Part shown: positions 1 through 9,246 of the stretch, one piece after another
Layout: the number at the start of each line of letters is the position of its first letter
Position numbering within the stretch: position 1 is the first letter of the stretch
The notes under the pieces: model-generated
What the model was told of the DNA's origin: nothing
What the model saw: the letters and a program-made list of their open reading frames with translations, nothing else
Databases searched by the model: none
Translations under genes and position numbers: made by a program
Assembly (NCBI RefSeq): GCF_002848135.1
Contig: NZ_PKGB01000021.1
Coordinates: 1 to 36,121 of the forward strand
DNA: 36,121 nucleotides
Direction: 5' to 3'
From: Hydrogenovibrio sp. SC-1
GTDB taxonomy: Bacteria > Pseudomonadota > Gammaproteobacteria > Thiomicrospirales > Thiomicrospiraceae

Positions 1-939
<939 letters not shown>

Positions 940-1015
940 CAATGAATAGCCGTTATGGCCAACTGCAATGGTTGGCTGTAACCGAATTATTCCTCCCCCC
1001 AATACGAGAGGTTCT

Positions 1016-1381
1016 GTGAAATTCCTCACCCTGGCATTTGCCATCGTTATTCTGATACTACAAGTCCGTTTACTGTCATCTGATGGCGGCGTTGGTGAGT
1101 GGTTTGCCCTTCAATCGAAGCTTGAACAGCTACAGACGCAAATTCAATCCTTAGAAAAACAAAACTCGCTACTAAAAAAAGAAGTTACGGCACTTCAATC
1201 TAATCCCCGTTCAATCGAAACCTTGGCACGTCAAAAATTAGGCATGATTGCTGAGGATGAGGTTTTTATTAAGGTGATTGAGTTACCAAACGAAAGTCAG
1301 CAGAGAGTGAATATCAATGCTGAGCGGGTTTCTGGTACGAATGATGAGCAATTGATAGCTGCTCCGAAGCAATCAGAATAG
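1016..1381 (+). CDS. ftsB: Cell division protein FtsB
   Basis: Small bitopic inner-membrane protein of the FtsQ-FtsB-FtsL divisome complex. I place the start at the GTG at 1016, preceded by GAGAGG at 1006-1011, giving 121 residues (E. coli has 103). An ATG at 968 is in frame but would add a 16-residue proline-rich leader unlike the family. From the GTG the protein has the expected plan: a short N-terminus, one membrane helix (about residues 3-18, FLTLAFAIVILILQVRLL), then a coiled coil (LEQLQTQIQSLEKQNSLLKK) and the conserved IETLARQKLGMI segment. It lies directly after eno. ispD, which follows ftsB in many relatives, is not here; a convergent gene on the other strand begins 11 bp later. Confidence 0.9.
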   Translation: MKFLTLAFAIVILILQVRLLSSDGGVGEWFALQSKLEQLQTQIQSLEKQNSLLKKEVTALQSNPRSIETLARQKLGMIAEDEVFIKVIELPNESQQRVNINAERVSGTNDEQLIAAPKQSE

Positions 1382-1392
1382 TTTGCCGTTGT

Positions 1393-1959
1393 TCAGGAGT
1401 GCTCTTTCTGTAAAAAAACATAAACCGCACCAGTGCCACCATCTTTGGGTTGAGCGCTACAGAAAGCCAAAACTTTTGGAAATTGTCTAAGGCGTTGATT
1501 AATTAAGTTTTTTAAAGTAGGGGTGTGAGTGTTTGAGTTGTAACCTTTACCATGAATGATAATGAGGTATCGTGCCTTTTCTGCTAAGGCATCTCTCATA
1601 AAACACTGTAGTTGCTGATCGGCGATGGCTTCGGTCAAACCATGCAAGTCGATGTGCCAAATCGTTTGAAAAAGGCCTTTTTGCAAGCGTTTAAAAGACT
1701 TGGTGTCGAGTTGAGGGCGTTTAAAGGACAGTTTTTGGTGCGCATCGACGGTGCTGATTTCGTCTTCAGAATTGGTTGCTGTCGATAAATAATCGTCCGC
1801 ATCAGGCTGAAAAAAATGAAGTGACCTTTTTGAGGTACCGGGTTTTTGAGCGCGTTTGGATGAAGCAATAGCTACTTTGTTGTGTGACGTCTTTAGTTTG
1901 GTAACGTCACTAACCGCGTCTGCAAAGAGGGATTTATCTTCATTCGTTAGTTTTGTCAT
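1393..1959 (-). CDS. smrA: Smr-domain protein (SmrA/YdaL-like)
   Basis: A 188-residue protein with a polar, low-complexity N-terminal half and a C-terminal Smr (small MutS-related) domain at about residues 100-185. The domain shows its three hallmark motifs: IDLHGLT, LIIIHGKG and GGTGAVYVFL. Smr domains are nucleases or nucleic-acid binders. The E. coli paralogue SmrB cleaves mRNA at collided ribosomes but carries HGHG at the second motif. The HGKG here and the length fit SmrA better. Convergent with ftsB and divergent from surE, so probably transcribed alone. Substrate unknown; the assignment to the SmrA branch rests on motif and length only. Confidence 0.85.
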   Translation of the reverse strand: MTKLTNEDKSLFADAVSDVTKLKTSHNKVAIASSKRAQKPGTSKRSLHFFQPDADDYLSTATNSEDEISTVDAHQKLSFKRPQLDTKSFKRLQKGLFQTIWHIDLHGLTEAIADQQLQCFMRDALAEKARYLIIIHGKGYNSNTHTPTLKNLINQRLRQFPKVLAFCSAQPKDGGTGAVYVFLQKEHS

Positions 1960-2049
1960 ACTATAATGTTGTTTTCCAAATTGACCGAACTCTATGATAT
2001 TTTACTTGACCTGTTTTAGTGAGTGAAGGTTTATCCATAAAAGGCATAT

Positions 2050-2802
2050 ATGAAAATTTTACTGTCAAATGATGATGGCTATGATGCACAAGGGATTCGT
2101 GCGCTATGGGACTGTTTACATCAACTTAACTTACATTCAGAATTACGTCTCATTGCACCTGATCGTAATCGCAGTGCTGCCAGTAATTCATTGACATTGA
2201 TGGAACCCTTGAGGATTCAGACGCATGCAGAGCATATCTACAGTGTGAATGGCACACCAACAGATTGTGTTCATTTGGGCATTAATGGTGCCATGGACTT
2301 TCAGCCAGACATGGTCATTTCAGGGATTAATGCTGGCGCCAATATGGGAGATGATGTGCTTTATTCCGGAACGGTCGCTGCAGCAACCGAAGGCCGCTTT
2401 CTTGGAAAGCCATCTATTGCCGTTTCGCTGTGTGGCGATCAATACTTTGATACCGCAACCCATGTGTTATTAAAGTTATTTAAAGAATTGGATCAATTAC
2501 CTTTTGATAAAGCAACGATTTTAAATATCAATATTCCAGATTGCGCTTATGAAGATGTACAGGGCATTAAAATTACCCGTTTGGGTTCACGCCATTGTTC
2601 TGAAAAAGTGGTGACATCACTGGATCCTAGGGGTAAAAAAATTTACTGGGTTGGCCCTGCAGGTCAAGCACAAGATGCGTCAGAGGGAACCGATTTTCAT
2701 GCTGTTGAAAATGGTTATGTCTCTATTACGCCATTAAAAGTCGATTTAACCCATTACGAAATGCAACCACTCTTAGCGAATTGGGTGAATGGGCTTTCAT
2801 GA
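2050..2802 (+). CDS. surE: 5'/3'-nucleotidase SurE
   Basis: Metal-dependent phosphatase acting on nucleoside monophosphates (and, in E. coli, on 3'-nucleotides and polyphosphate), linked to stationary-phase survival. The 250 residues match family length. Key motifs are the N-terminal LLSNDDGYDAQGI with the metal-binding Asp8-Asp9 pair, DRNRSAASNSLTL, the VNGTPTDCVHLGI segment, and SGINAGANMGDDVLYSGT. AAGG lies 6 bp before the ATG. First gene of a four-gene operon: its TGA overlaps the pcm ATG (ATGA), as in E. coli and Pseudomonas. Confidence 0.97.
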   Translation: MKILLSNDDGYDAQGIRALWDCLHQLNLHSELRLIAPDRNRSAASNSLTLMEPLRIQTHAEHIYSVNGTPTDCVHLGINGAMDFQPDMVISGINAGANMGDDVLYSGTVAAATEGRFLGKPSIAVSLCGDQYFDTATHVLLKLFKELDQLPFDKATILNINIPDCAYEDVQGIKITRLGSRHCSEKVVTSLDPRGKKIYWVGPAGQAQDASEGTDFHAVENGYVSITPLKVDLTHYEMQPLLANWVNGLS

Positions 2803-3521
2803 GTAGGTTATTAGATAAGCCAGTCCGTTATCCAAATGAAGCCTATGCGGATAATCAAGGCGTGGGTATGACGTCACAACGCACGCGCAACCGCTTGGTT
2901 GAGAGGCTTATCTTTTTAGGCGTTACTGATGAGGCAGTGCTTGATGCCATTCGGGTGACGCCTAGGCATTTATTTATTGATGAAGCTTTAGCCAGTCGCG
3001 CTTATGAAGATACGGCACTACCGATTGGGTATGGTCAAACCATTTCTCAGCCTTGGGTGGTTGCGAAAATGGCGGCTTGGCTTAAGGCCACCGGGTCGAT
3101 TGATCGTGTCCTAGAAATCGGAACGGGATCCGGCTATCAGGCGGCCATCCTTGGCTTATTAGCAAAAGAAGTCTACAGTGTTGAACGCATAGAACCTTTA
3201 TTGATCAAAGCAAAAAAGGTGATTGAAAAATTAGCCTTGTCACAGGTTCATATTGATTATGCAGATGGCTTCTGGGGATGGCCGAAACAAGCCCCATTTG
3301 ATGCGATTATCTCTGCTGCTTCACCTGAAACCTTGCCAGAATCTCTAATAGAACAGTTAAAGCCGGGAGGGCGTTTGGTAATTCCAATTGGTGGCGAGAC
3401 TCAAAAATTAATGGGGTATACTCGTACAGAGTCTGGCTACAATGAGCAGTACCTTGGTGATGTTTTATTTGTGCCCATGTTGACGGGATTGGATTCGCGG
3501 ATAGAGAAAGGGGCACTATGA
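2799..3521 (+). CDS. pcm: Protein-L-isoaspartate O-methyltransferase
   Basis: Cytoplasmic SAM-dependent enzyme that methylates isoaspartyl residues in aged proteins so that they can be repaired. I use the ATG at 2799, which overlaps the surE stop as ATGA; a TTG at 2781 is in frame but lies inside surE. The protein is 240 residues, longer than the usual ~210 because of an N-terminal extension of about 30. It carries QTISQPWVVAKM (substrate loop), the SAM motif VLEIGTGSGYQAAIL, the acidic loop VYSVERIEPLL, and LKPGGRLVIPIG. Its own stop overlaps the next gene by ATGA, so the cluster is probably translationally coupled. Confidence 0.96.
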   Translation: MSRLLDKPVRYPNEAYADNQGVGMTSQRTRNRLVERLIFLGVTDEAVLDAIRVTPRHLFIDEALASRAYEDTALPIGYGQTISQPWVVAKMAAWLKATGSIDRVLEIGTGSGYQAAILGLLAKEVYSVERIEPLLIKAKKVIEKLALSQVHIDYADGFWGWPKQAPFDAIISAASPETLPESLIEQLKPGGRLVIPIGGETQKLMGYTRTESGYNEQYLGDVLFVPMLTGLDSRIEKGAL

Positions 3522-4099
3522 AAATATTTACGGCTCTATACGACCGAGTAATGGGGTGGTCACACCATCCAAAAGCCCCTTGGTATTTGGGCGGCATGAG
3601 CTTTGCAGAATCATCGTTTTTTCCGATTCCACCCGATGTACTGTTGATGCCCATGTGTTTGGCTAAGCCTCAGCAAGCTTTCTTTTTTGCGTGGATTACC
3701 ACTTTGGCTTCATTGGCAGGCGGGCTTTTGGGGTATGCTATTGGTTATTGGATGCTGGAATTAGTTTGGCCGATTATTGAATCTGCAAATAAGGTTGAAC
3801 ATTATCGACAAGTCGAAGGTTTTTTTGCTGAGTATGGTGTTTGGGTGGTATTCGTGGCTGGATTTAGCCCAATTCCCTATAAGCTTTTTACCATAGCAGC
3901 GGGTGCGACTAGTATGATGTTGTTGCCCTTCCTGTTGGCTTCATTGGTCGGACGTGGGGCTCGATTTTTTTTAGTGGCCACTTTAATGAAATTTGGCGGC
4001 GAACGTTATGAAAAAAATATTCGCAATAGTGTGGACTGGATTGGCTATGCGCTGATCGTTATGGTGGGGATCTATATCCTTTATAAACAGGTTGCTTAG
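3518..4099 (+). CDS. yqaA: YqaA-type DedA/VTT membrane protein
   Basis: A 193-residue integral membrane protein of the YqaA branch of the DedA/VTT (SNARE-associated) family. Several hydrophobic stretches are visible (about residues 57-78, 107-125, 129-150 and 172-190). The conserved re-entrant-loop segments are ESSFFPIPPDVLLMPM near the N-terminus and GFSPIPYKLFTIAAG in the middle. DedA-family proteins have been linked to undecaprenyl-phosphate or phospholipid flipping, but the YqaA branch has no firm function. It overlaps pcm by ATGA and abuts nlpD (TAGATG), so it is part of the surE operon. Confidence 0.85.
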   Translation: MKIFTALYDRVMGWSHHPKAPWYLGGMSFAESSFFPIPPDVLLMPMCLAKPQQAFFFAWITTLASLAGGLLGYAIGYWMLELVWPIIESANKVEHYRQVEGFFAEYGVWVVFVAGFSPIPYKLFTIAAGATSMMLLPFLLASLVGRGARFFLVATLMKFGGERYEKNIRNSVDWIGYALIVMVGIYILYKQVA

Positions 4100-4846
4100 A
4101 TGCTGCAGACGTGTGTGATTCGGTTACTGTTAATCTTAATGGTTTTCAATTTAATTGGATGTGCTCCTGCACCTTATCGTGGTTGGTCTGAAGGCAGTGA
4201 CTATTTTAAAACCTCAAACCAATCGAAGTCTCAACAAACAGCACAAAAAGCAACGTCTAAAAAGTCAGCATGTTTAGCACCGTACACGGTACGGTCTGGT
4301 GACACTTTAAGTCAAATAGCACTAAAGTGTGGGGTTTCTCTCAGTGCTCTTGCCAAGGAAAATGATCTTGCGCCTCCTTATACACTATATGTTAAACAAC
4401 AACTTATGATTCCTTCTTCCGCAGTGCATGTTGAACCCAGTATAGAACGTCCTCAAAGGACGACTTTACCCGAGCCTGATTTTGCTTGGCCAATGTCCAA
4501 AAAGTTACAATATGACTTTGTAAAAGATTTAAGAGGCCTGCATGGTTTGAGGGTTTTTGCTAATATTGGTGAAGCCGTTTATGCGATGAACGCCGGAGAG
4601 GTGGTCTATGCTGGCAATGGGATTAAGCAGTATGGTTCCATGCTGGTCATTAAGCATGATAATGATTATCTGACCGTTTATGCTCATAATGATACTTTGC
4701 AGGTATCAGAAGGGGCGCGTGTTACCAAAAAACAGTTGATTGCGACCATTGGCAAAACAGGACAAGTTTTGGCGCCTCAACTGTATGTCGAAGTCCGATA
4801 TCGTGGTCGCAAAGTCGATATTAAAACTGTGTTAAGTGGCCTCTAA
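4100..4846 (+). CDS. nlpD: NlpD-like lipoprotein (LysM + degenerate LytM/M23)
   Basis: Outer-membrane lipoprotein that in E. coli activates the septal amidase AmiC. The 248 residues start with a lipoprotein signal ending in the lipobox LIGC (Cys21). A LysM peptidoglycan-binding domain follows (about 61-105, YTVRSGDTLSQIALKCGVSL), then a C-terminal LytM domain (about 128-245). The LytM domain lacks the zinc ligands of active M23 peptidases: the usual HxxxD region reads GLHGLRVFANIG and the HxH region reads LYVEVRYRG. It therefore matches the catalytically dead NlpD/EnvC activator class. It starts directly after the yqaA stop. rpoS, its usual downstream neighbour, is absent. Confidence 0.88.
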   Translation: MLQTCVIRLLLILMVFNLIGCAPAPYRGWSEGSDYFKTSNQSKSQQTAQKATSKKSACLAPYTVRSGDTLSQIALKCGVSLSALAKENDLAPPYTLYVKQQLMIPSSAVHVEPSIERPQRTTLPEPDFAWPMSKKLQYDFVKDLRGLHGLRVFANIGEAVYAMNAGEVVYAGNGIKQYGSMLVIKHDNDYLTVYAHNDTLQVSEGARVTKKQLIATIGKTGQVLAPQLYVEVRYRGRKVDIKTVLSGL

Positions 4847-5218
4847 TCAATCTATGATTAAGGCCAAGACCACATCGCGGTCTTCTGTCGATAATACGTT
4901 AAAAGTACGGCAGGCGGCAATATTGCTCATGGTTTCTAAACCGATGCCATGACGAGAACAAAAAGAAAACAATGTACGATCAGGAAATGCATGCGTTTCT
5001 CCGGTACCCAGTAAAATGACTTCAGGCTTCAGTTCTATCATTTTTTCCAGGAGCGCTTCGTTTAAGCTATCTAATGTGGGACAAGGCCAATTTTCGATCA
5101 GTTGATGTTGCGTTAAAAAGCAGCTTTTTGACAGTGTTCGGTCGTTTATTTTGACCAGGCCTGGTTGATATTGTTTTACCGCAAAGACATTAGAGTCGCG
5201 ATGCTCGGTGAATTTCAT
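4847..5218 (-). CDS. Mth938-domain (DUF498/Xcc1710-like) protein
   Basis: A 123-residue single-domain protein of the Mth938/DUF498 family, recognisable by VILLGTGETHAFP in the middle and by GIGLETMSNIAACRTFNVLSTEDRDVVLAL at the C-terminus (quoted here as GIGLETMSNIAACR then TFNVLSTEDR). The human member, NDUFAF3, is a complex I assembly factor. Bacterial members are often near sec or NADH-related genes, but their role is not settled. Its TGA sits immediately after the nlpD TAA on the other strand with no gap. The gene contains one copy of the CCAGGCCTGG palindrome at 5155-5164. Function unknown. Confidence 0.8.
   Translation of the reverse strand: MKFTEHRDSNVFAVKQYQPGLVKINDRTLSKSCFLTQHQLIENWPCPTLDSLNEALLEKMIELKPEVILLGTGETHAFPDRTLFSFCSRHGIGLETMSNIAACRTFNVLSTEDRDVVLALIID
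5154..5165. repeat. CCAGGCCTGG palindrome, copy 1 (inside Mth938 gene)
   Basis: ACCAGGCCTGGT is a perfect 12-bp palindrome whose core CCAGGCCTGG recurs at 10755, 16970, 27700 and 33252. This copy lies within coding sequence, so it is not a terminator here. Confidence 0.6.
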
Positions 5219-5573
5219 ATTGCCTCGCTATTCAAATTCAAGTTAAAGGGAGATTATGCCTTATATTTCCAATTGACGAAATAAAATGTTTCTGTATCAT
5301 TACTAAGTTAAAATTTTTTTTATTATTTCTGCTTAACCGCCTCGATAGATTCTAAGTATTGGATGTCTTAAGGTTGATTAAAAGCGACCTTTCTATGAAA
5401 TGACTGCGAATGTTGCGCTTTATTTTGTTAGGCACTTTCAACGGTTTCTCTAAACAATTAGAAGCAAAAAGAATTTTTTAACATTATTTGACATTTGCAT
5501 TTTCTGAGTGGTTTCATGCACCAGATAAATGTAAACACTATTTCCATCTGCTTTATTAAAAGGTTATTAATCT
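5219..5573. other. Divergent intergenic region (355 bp)
   Basis: AT-rich gap between the Mth938-like gene (minus strand) and alaC (plus strand), expected to hold both promoters. The best plus-strand candidate is TTGACA at 5488-5493 with TTTCAT at 5512-5517 (18-bp spacer, only 4 of 6 matching in the -10). AAAAGG at about 5557-5562 could be a weak ribosome-binding site for alaC. I see no RNA gene, repeat or convincing short reading frame. Confidence 0.35.
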
Positions 5574-6764
5574 GTGACAGGCGATTTTCAAAGAATTAAA
5601 CGGCTTCCGCCTTATGTATTTAACATTGTCGGTGAATTAAAAGCCGAAGCGCGTCGCCGCGGGGAAGATATTATTGATTTTGGTATGGGAAACCCAGACC
5701 AGGATACGCCCAAGCATATTGTTGATAAATTGGTTGAGGTCGTACAGCGAGAAGGAACGCATCGTTATTCGGTTTCACAAGGGATTCCGCGTTTGCGCAA
5801 GGCCATCTGTAATTGGTATAAAACCAAGTATGATGTTGATCTTGACTACAATACCGAAGCGGTGGTCACCATCGGCTCTAAGGAAGGGCTTGCGCATCTT
5901 GCTTTAGCAACCGTTGATAAAGGCGATACGGTATTAGTTCCCAATCCGGCCTATCCTATCCACCCGTATGGTTTTGTGATTGCGGGTGCCGATATTCGTC
6001 ATGTCCGTATGACTCCAGATGTCGACTTTTTTGAAGAGTTGAATAAAGCGATTCGTGAATCTTGGCCAACGCCTAAAATGCTGGTGTTGAACTTTCCCGG
6101 AAACCCAACAACCCAAACCGTTGACCTTGAATTTTTTGAAAAGGTCATTGCGATTGCCAAAGAGCATGATATTTGGGTGATTCATGATCTTGCCTATGCA
6201 GATATTGTGTTTGATGGCTATCAAGCTCCATCGATATTACAGGTCCCTGGCGCAAAAGACATTGCCGTTGAATTTTATACGTTATCCAAGAGTTACAATA
6301 TGCCCGGATGGCGTGTCGGCTTTATGGTCGGAAATCCTGACCTAGTCAATGCTCTAAAGCGGATGAAATCTTATTTAGATTACGGAACCTTTACCCCGAT
6401 TCAAGTAGCAGCGATTGCAGCGCTTGAAGGTCCGCAGGAATGTGTGCAAGAAATCTGTGATATGTATAAGGTTCGACGAGATGTCTTATGCCAAGGCTTG
6501 AACGCAATTGGTTGGGAAGTGGAACCTCCGAAAGCAACCATGTTCGTTTGGGCACCGATTCCAGAAGCGTATCGTGAATTAGGGTCTTTAGAGTTTTCAA
6601 AAAAACTGCTATCAGAAGCGAGAGTAGCCGTTTCGCCTGGTATCGGGTTTGGTGATTATGGTGATGACTATGTTCGGTTTGGCTTAATTGAAAATGAACA
6701 CCGCACACGCCAAGCCATTCGAGGGATTCGAGATATGTTCCGTAAAGACGGATTAATGAAATAG
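5574..6764 (+). CDS. alaC: Alanine-synthesizing aminotransferase AlaC
   Basis: PLP-dependent class I/II aminotransferase, 396 residues, that makes alanine from pyruvate and glutamate. It starts at GTG 5574 ([19 protein letters not shown]), a typical AlaC N-terminus. Visible motifs are [22 protein letters not shown], the cofactor-contact [22 protein letters not shown] and the Schiff-base lysine Lys239 in [15 protein letters not shown]. hom follows 17 bp later; alaC-hom-thrC is a common arrangement in beta- and gammaproteobacteria, so the three probably form one amino-acid operon. LL-diaminopimelate aminotransferases are related, but the sequence reads more like AlaC (YfdZ). Confidence 0.9.
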   Translation: MTGDFQRIKRLPPYVFNIVGELKAEARRRGEDIIDFGMGNPDQDTPKHIVDKLVEVVQREGTHRYSVSQGIPRLRKAICNWYKTKYDVDLDYNTEAVVTIGSKEGLAHLALATVDKGDTVLVPNPAYPIHPYGFVIAGADIRHVRMTPDVDFFEELNKAIRESWPTPKMLVLNFPGNPTTQTVDLEFFEKVIAIAKEHDIWVIHDLAYADIVFDGYQAPSILQVPGAKDIAVEFYTLSKSYNMPGWRVGFMVGNPDLVNALKRMKSYLDYGTFTPIQVAAIAALEGPQECVQEICDMYKVRRDVLCQGLNAIGWEVEPPKATMFVWAPIPEAYRELGSLEFSKKLLSEARVAVSPGIGFGDYGDDYVRFGLIENEHRTRQAIRGIRDMFRKDGLMK

Positions 6765-6781
6765 CGATAGTTGGAGACACT

Positions 6782-8104
6782 GTGAAGCAAGTAAGATTAG
6801 GATTATTAGGATTTGGTACTGTTGGTGGCGGCACAGCAGCCATCTTAAATCAAACGCTGAAGACCATTGAACGTCGTTTAAATGGCCAAGTCACACTTAA
6901 AATCGAACAGGTTGCGGTACGGGATCTTAGCCGAATTCGAGATGAGGCCTATGAAGGATTGTCCTTTACTGACTCCGCAATGACGGTTGTTGAAAATCCT
7001 CAAGTCGACATTGTTGTTGAACTAATGGGGGGCACGTCGCTAGCCAAACAGTGCATTGAGAAAGCGATTGAATTAGGAAAGCCGGTTGTTACGGCGAATA
7101 AGGCGTTAATTGCCGAGCATGGTAATAGCCTTTTTGAGCAAGCTGAACGGAATAATGTGCCGATTGCTTATGAAGCGGCTGTAGCAGGCGGTATTCCGAT
7201 TATCAAGGCACTACGAGAAGGATTAAGTGCCAATCAGATCGAGTGGGTCGCAGGAATCATTAATGGCACAGGTAACTATATCCTGACTGAAATGAAGAAA
7301 CCGGGTGCTGATTTTGCAGAAGTTTTAAAAACGGCTCAGGAATTAGGCTATGCCGAAGCGGACCCAACTTTTGATGTCGAAGGTATTGATGCTGCGCATA
7401 AACTGACAATTATGGCCTCGATTGCTTTTGGAATCCCTTTACAATTTGATAAAGTTTATACCGAAGGCATTAGCCAAGTGACTGCGGAGGACATTCAGTT
7501 CGCTAAACAACTGGGTTATGAAATTAAGCATTTAGGGATTGCCAGTCGTTCAGAAAAAGGTTACTCATTGAGAGTGCATCCGACGCTTATTCCTGATTCT
7601 GTGTTAATCGCCCAGGTGAATGGCGTGATGAATGCGGTAATGGTCGGTGGGAATCATGTGGGTTCAACGCTTTATTATGGTGCTGGAGCGGGTGCGGGTC
7701 CAACGGCCAGTGCGGTCGTCGCCGATATCGTTGACTTAGTACGAGGTTTACACCAGCCAGCTGAAACCCGTGTTCCTGAGCTCGGGTTTGGTTTAAATGC
7801 GTTAGATTCGTCAGCCAGCGTGATTGATATTGATGCGATTACGACAGCATTTTATTTGCGCTTTTTTGTCAAAGACAATGCTGGGGTTCTTGCGAAGGTC
7901 ACTTCCATCTTAGCCAGTTGCAATATCAATATTGAATTGTTGCACCAAGAACCTTCTAATGTGAATCCCGATGATGCGACCTTGGTGATGATTACCAATG
8001 CCGTACCTGAAAGTGACCTAAATGCTGCGATTAAGGCGTTAGAGTCTCTTGATGCCATTGATGGTCAGATTGCACGTATTCGTGTTGATGCCTTAGGCGC
8101 ATGA
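6782..8104 (+). CDS. hom: Homoserine dehydrogenase
   Basis: NAD(P)-dependent reduction of aspartate semialdehyde to homoserine, the branch point to threonine and methionine. It starts at GTG 6782, with GGAG at 6773-6776. The 440 residues comprise an N-terminal Rossmann domain (LGLLGFGTVGGGTA), the VVTANKALIAEHG segment, and the catalytic domain with AAVAGGIPIIKALREGL, GIINGTGNYILTEM and ELGYAEADPTFDVEGIDAAHK. A C-terminal ACT domain (about 355-430, FYLRFFVKDNAGVLAKVTSIL) is the usual site of feedback by threonine. It is monofunctional, with no aspartate-kinase domain, and lies between alaC and the RpfE-like gene. Confidence 0.97.
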   Translation: MKQVRLGLLGFGTVGGGTAAILNQTLKTIERRLNGQVTLKIEQVAVRDLSRIRDEAYEGLSFTDSAMTVVENPQVDIVVELMGGTSLAKQCIEKAIELGKPVVTANKALIAEHGNSLFEQAERNNVPIAYEAAVAGGIPIIKALREGLSANQIEWVAGIINGTGNYILTEMKKPGADFAEVLKTAQELGYAEADPTFDVEGIDAAHKLTIMASIAFGIPLQFDKVYTEGISQVTAEDIQFAKQLGYEIKHLGIASRSEKGYSLRVHPTLIPDSVLIAQVNGVMNAVMVGGNHVGSTLYYGAGAGAGPTASAVVADIVDLVRGLHQPAETRVPELGFGLNALDSSASVIDIDAITTAFYLRFFVKDNAGVLAKVTSILASCNINIELLHQEPSNVNPDDATLVMITNAVPESDLNAAIKALESLDAIDGQIARIRVDALGA

Positions 8105-8132
8105 TAGCAGATTATAATTTGACGGCTTGCAA

Positions 8133-9167
8133 ATGAGCGTAAATTCACAAGCAGTCACTCTGTGGTTACCGGATCTTGCATCCATTGTGCAGGGTGCGGC
8201 AGAGACTGAACTGAAAACGTTAAAGTTACCCGCCTTGCAAACCTTATTGGCAAAATCAGATGGCTTCAATGCCGCGAAAGATGATTTTTATGGTCGAGGT
8301 TGCTATTTGTTTCACCAAAAGTCAATGTTTCCCGTCGCGGCAACGATGGCATCTTTACCATTTAAACGGGTAACAGAAGATTTTTGGATACGCGCTGAAC
8401 CGGTGCAAATGATACCAGATCGCGATAGCTTGGTGATGATACCACCGCAAGAATTGGCGATGACGGACGCCGAGTTAGAAGCATTATTCGATCATTTTAA
8501 TCAGCATTTTAAGCAAGACGGTGTGCAATTAGAATGGGGCTCTCATCGTGATTGGTATTGTCGGTTACCACAGGTTATTGATTTAACAACAACGGCGTTG
8601 ACCGATGCCGCCTATCAAAATGTAAAGGATTTATACCCCCAAGGTTCTGCAGCACCTTATTGGCATCAATTGATAAATGAAACACAGATGCTGTTTTATA
8701 CGCATCCTGTCAATGAAGCACGCCGACAAAATGGACAACCCGAAATCAATAGCATTTGGTTCTGGGGAGAAGGGCAATTATTACCTTCTCAAACTGTTCC
8801 AAGACAGGATACAAGCCTTTGGTCAGACCATTTATATTTAAAGGGGCTGGCAAACATAGCCCAATCGTCGGTTCAACCTGCAGTCCATAATTGCGAGGCC
8901 TGGTCAGAACAGAAGCTAGAAAACGCTTCAAACTCACATTTGATTCACTATGATGTTTCAGCCGAACTGGCAGCACTTCAATCTCTAACTGAACTGTTAA
9001 CGCAGTTGGAACAAAAGTGGTTTGCTCCGTTGTTACAGCAAGTGCAACAACAGCGTATCCACTCTTTATTATTGGATTTTGGCGGATCAAAACGATATCA
9101 CATAACGCCAAAACATCTACAACGATTCTGGCGCTGGCGAAAGTCTTTAGAGTCACGTTGGGTTTAG
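8133..9167 (+). CDS. RpfE/ApgM-like protein between hom and thrC
   Basis: About 344 residues of the family variously annotated as 'regulatory protein, RpfE type' or 'cofactor-independent phosphoglycerate mutase', which often sits beside hom and thrC in beta/gammaproteobacteria. The recognisable signature is INSIWFWGEGQLLP near residue 210, with VTLWLPDLASI at the N-terminus and LLLDFGGSKRYHITPKHLQRFW at the C-terminus (second half: KRYHITPKHLQRFWRW). I prefer ATG 8133 (GACGG at 8121-8125 upstream) over an in-frame TTG at 8127. No catalytic role is demonstrated for this family. The context suggests a link to threonine synthesis, but that is inference. Confidence 0.7.
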   Translation: MSVNSQAVTLWLPDLASIVQGAAETELKTLKLPALQTLLAKSDGFNAAKDDFYGRGCYLFHQKSMFPVAATMASLPFKRVTEDFWIRAEPVQMIPDRDSLVMIPPQELAMTDAELEALFDHFNQHFKQDGVQLEWGSHRDWYCRLPQVIDLTTTALTDAAYQNVKDLYPQGSAAPYWHQLINETQMLFYTHPVNEARRQNGQPEINSIWFWGEGQLLPSQTVPRQDTSLWSDHLYLKGLANIAQSSVQPAVHNCEAWSEQKLENASNSHLIHYDVSAELAALQSLTELLTQLEQKWFAPLLQQVQQQRIHSLLLDFGGSKRYHITPKHLQRFWRWRKSLESRWV

Positions 9168-9190
9168 TCTACTGATTGGTAGACTACTTT
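9165..9190 (+). terminator. Stem-loop over the stop codon of the RpfE-like gene
   Basis: Perfect 8-bp stem TAGTCTAC / GTAGACTA with loop TGATTG; the TAG stop codon is its first three bases. It is followed by CTTTAG rather than a long T-run, so termination may be partial. It separates the RpfE-like gene from thrC. Confidence 0.4.
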
Positions 9191-9207
9191 AGAGTGATTT
9201 CACAAGG

Positions 9208-9213
9208 TATAAT
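9208..9213 (+). promoter_or_regulatory. Candidate -10 box for thrC
   Basis: Perfect TATAAT 33 bp before the thrC ATG and just after the preceding stem-loop. No good -35 box is at 16-18 bp, so this is only suggestive of a separate thrC promoter. Confidence 0.3.
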
Positions 9214-9246
9214 GATAAAAATTATTAAGTAATAACTGGAAATAGC

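Noticed and set aside
968-1015. Longer ftsB from the ATG at 968
   Set aside because: It would add a proline-rich leader before the membrane helix; the GTG at 1016 has a purine-rich site upstream and gives the family N-terminus.
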